Shown: piece after piece, positions 63,174 through 64,000 of the stretch
How the letters are laid out: every line of letters starts with the position of its first letter
Position numbering within the stretch: the stretch's first letter is position 1
Assembly (NCBI GenBank): GCA_049840935.1
Contig: JASGJA010000015.1
Span: forward strand, 1 to 64,000
DNA from: Mesorhizobium_G sp049840935
GTDB taxonomy: Bacteria > Pseudomonadota > Alphaproteobacteria > Rhizobiales > Rhizobiaceae
Length of the DNA: 64,000 bases
Direction: 5' to 3'
Translations under genes and position numbers: made by a program
The notes under the pieces: model-generated
What the model saw: the letters and a program-made list of their open reading frames with translations, nothing else
Told to the model about the DNA's origin: nothing
The model's database searches: none

Positions 63174-64000
63174 ATGCAGGGAACCGCCGCCGACATTGAC
63201 GGGCAATATGCGTGGGTGCGGCTCGGCATCTCGATACTGCTCGCCACGATTGGCTGTGCGGGCATGTGGATCGTCGTGGTCGTTATGCCGGAGGTTCAGG
63301 CTGAGTTTGGCATCGACCGCGCGCAAGCCTCCCTCCCCTTTACCGCAACGATGATCGGCTTCGCCGCAGGCAACGTGATTGTGGGGCGCGCGATTGACCG
63401 AATGGGCTATTTTCTGCCCGCACTCATTGCGTCGCTCACATTAAGCGCAGGTCTCATCCTAGCAGCACTTTCGGCAACGTCTTGGCAGTTCTCTCTCGCA
63501 CAGGGTGCGCTGATAGGGTTCGGATCGTCGGCCATGTTCGGGCCGCTGATTGCCGATATATCGCACTGGTTCAGAAAGCGTCGCGGCGTAGCCGTTACTG
63601 CCGCAGCTTCCGGCAATTATCTATCGGGTGCACTCTGGCCGATCGTCATGCCGCATTTGATGGAAGCTTATGGCTGGCGCGGCGCCTATGCGGCAATCGG
63701 TGTGTTCTGCGCGTTGACCATGATCCCGCTGCTTCTGCTGCTGAGGCGCAGGATAGACCATCGCGCTGCGATGACTGCACCCACGCAGCTACAGAAACAG
63801 GCTCTCGCGCCAATTTCGCCGCGCACCTTGCAGGCGCTGCTTGTGGTGGCGGGGTTTGGCTGCTGCATGGCCATGTCGATGCCGCAAGTGCATATCGTCG
63901 CCTATTGCATGGACCTCGGATACGGGATTGCGCGCGGCTCGGAAATGCTATCCCTGATGCTTGTGGGCGGCGTGGTGTCGAGGCTCGTTTCCGGCGTCGT
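63174..64000 (+). CDS. MFS transporter, 3' end missing
   Basis: The frame from ATG 63174 (GAGGAGACGCGCC upstream) stays open to the end of the window, 275 codons. The N-terminal half shows six TMs: LGISILLATIGCAGMWIVVVVMPEVQAEFGI, SLPFTATMIGFAAGNVIVG, the loop RAIDRMGYFLP, and later helices LIADISHWFRKRRGVAVTAAASGNYLSG. Similar to monocarboxylate/oxalate-formate antiporter MFS members. Ends inside TM7-8; substrate unknown. Sitting behind fhs, it could move formate or another one-carbon compound, by position only. Confidence 0.85.
   Translation, partial: MQGTAADIDGQYAWVRLGISILLATIGCAGMWIVVVVMPEVQAEFGIDRAQASLPFTATMIGFAAGNVIVGRAIDRMGYFLPALIASLTLSAGLILAALSATSWQFSLAQGALIGFGSSAMFGPLIADISHWFRKRRGVAVTAAASGNYLSGALWPIVMPHLMEAYGWRGAYAAIGVFCALTMIPLLLLLRRRIDHRAAMTAPTQLQKQALAPISPRTLQALLVVAGFGCCMAMSMPQVHIVAYCMDLGYGIARGSEMLSLMLVGGVVSRLVSGV

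Overview
The window is a 64 kb stretch of chromosomal housekeeping DNA from an alphaproteobacterium, most likely Hyphomicrobiales (Rhizobiales). The clues are moderately high GC, a choXWV choline transporter, a separate petABC cytochrome bc1 operon, the rplY-pth-ychF and lgt-midA-pgeF neighbourhoods, the MoxR/DUF58/DUF4159 cluster, DUF6638/DUF2333 genes and rhizobial-type hairpin repeats. Family-level placement (Phyllobacteriaceae/Brucellaceae/Rhizobiaceae-like) is a guess. I saw no rRNA, tRNA, CRISPR array, transposase or integrase.

Layout. 1-5.1 kb: tail of a two-TM protein, a 1297-residue secreted repeat protein (five Ig-like modules, 13 exact 25-residue BspA/DUF285 repeats, RTX tail) and a SemiSWEET transporter. 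5.2-12 kb: uvrB, a twin-Kazal lipoprotein, two cold-shock genes, a UbiK/BMFP-type factor, YbjN and CsaA. 12-18.3 kb: EnvZ/OmpR-type pair with a MarR gene, an MBL hydrolase and an ABC exporter. 18.3-26 kb: two PIN-type toxin-antitoxin modules bracketing ychF, then pth, rplY, prs, a metal-ligand-less M24 homologue and pgeF. 26-32 kb: midA, lgt, a frameshifted ABC exporter with a possible leader peptide, trmL and two MaoC genes. 32.6-35.4 kb: petABC. 35.5-42.6 kb: EVE, VOC, YafY/WYL, apt, a broken hemF, small conserved proteins, cca, a CoA pyrophosphatase and DUF1285. 42.7-49.5 kb: moxR-DUF58-DUF4159-large membrane protein operon. 49.5-53.7 kb: clpS and choXWV. 53.9-61.3 kb: tdk followed by a tight five-gene operon around an unusual AAA+ ATPase. 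61.4-64 kb: fhs and the start of an MFS transporter.

Two themes stand out. First, the five-gene operon at 54.6-61.3 kb (coiled-coil protein, unknown protein, AAA+ ATPase, DUF6638, membrane-anchored DUF2333) is the best candidate for an undescribed multi-protein system. Second, at least ten single-base indels, mostly extra bases in short homopolymers, interrupt six otherwise intact genes (DUF433-like antitoxin, ABC exporter, hemF, DUF4159 protein, large membrane protein, choV). Restoring one base at each site gives full-length proteins of family-typical size. The density argues for sequencing error or a degraded assembly rather than biology for most of them. hemF also carries an in-frame stop and may be genuinely dead.

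Non-coding DNA is dominated by hairpin repeats. Three copies share perfect 44-bp inverted arms (8146, 11748, 25925). Two related palindromic blocks lie at 4617 and 35480. A 146-bp element is duplicated in tandem in front of petA. Several factor-independent terminators separate the operons.
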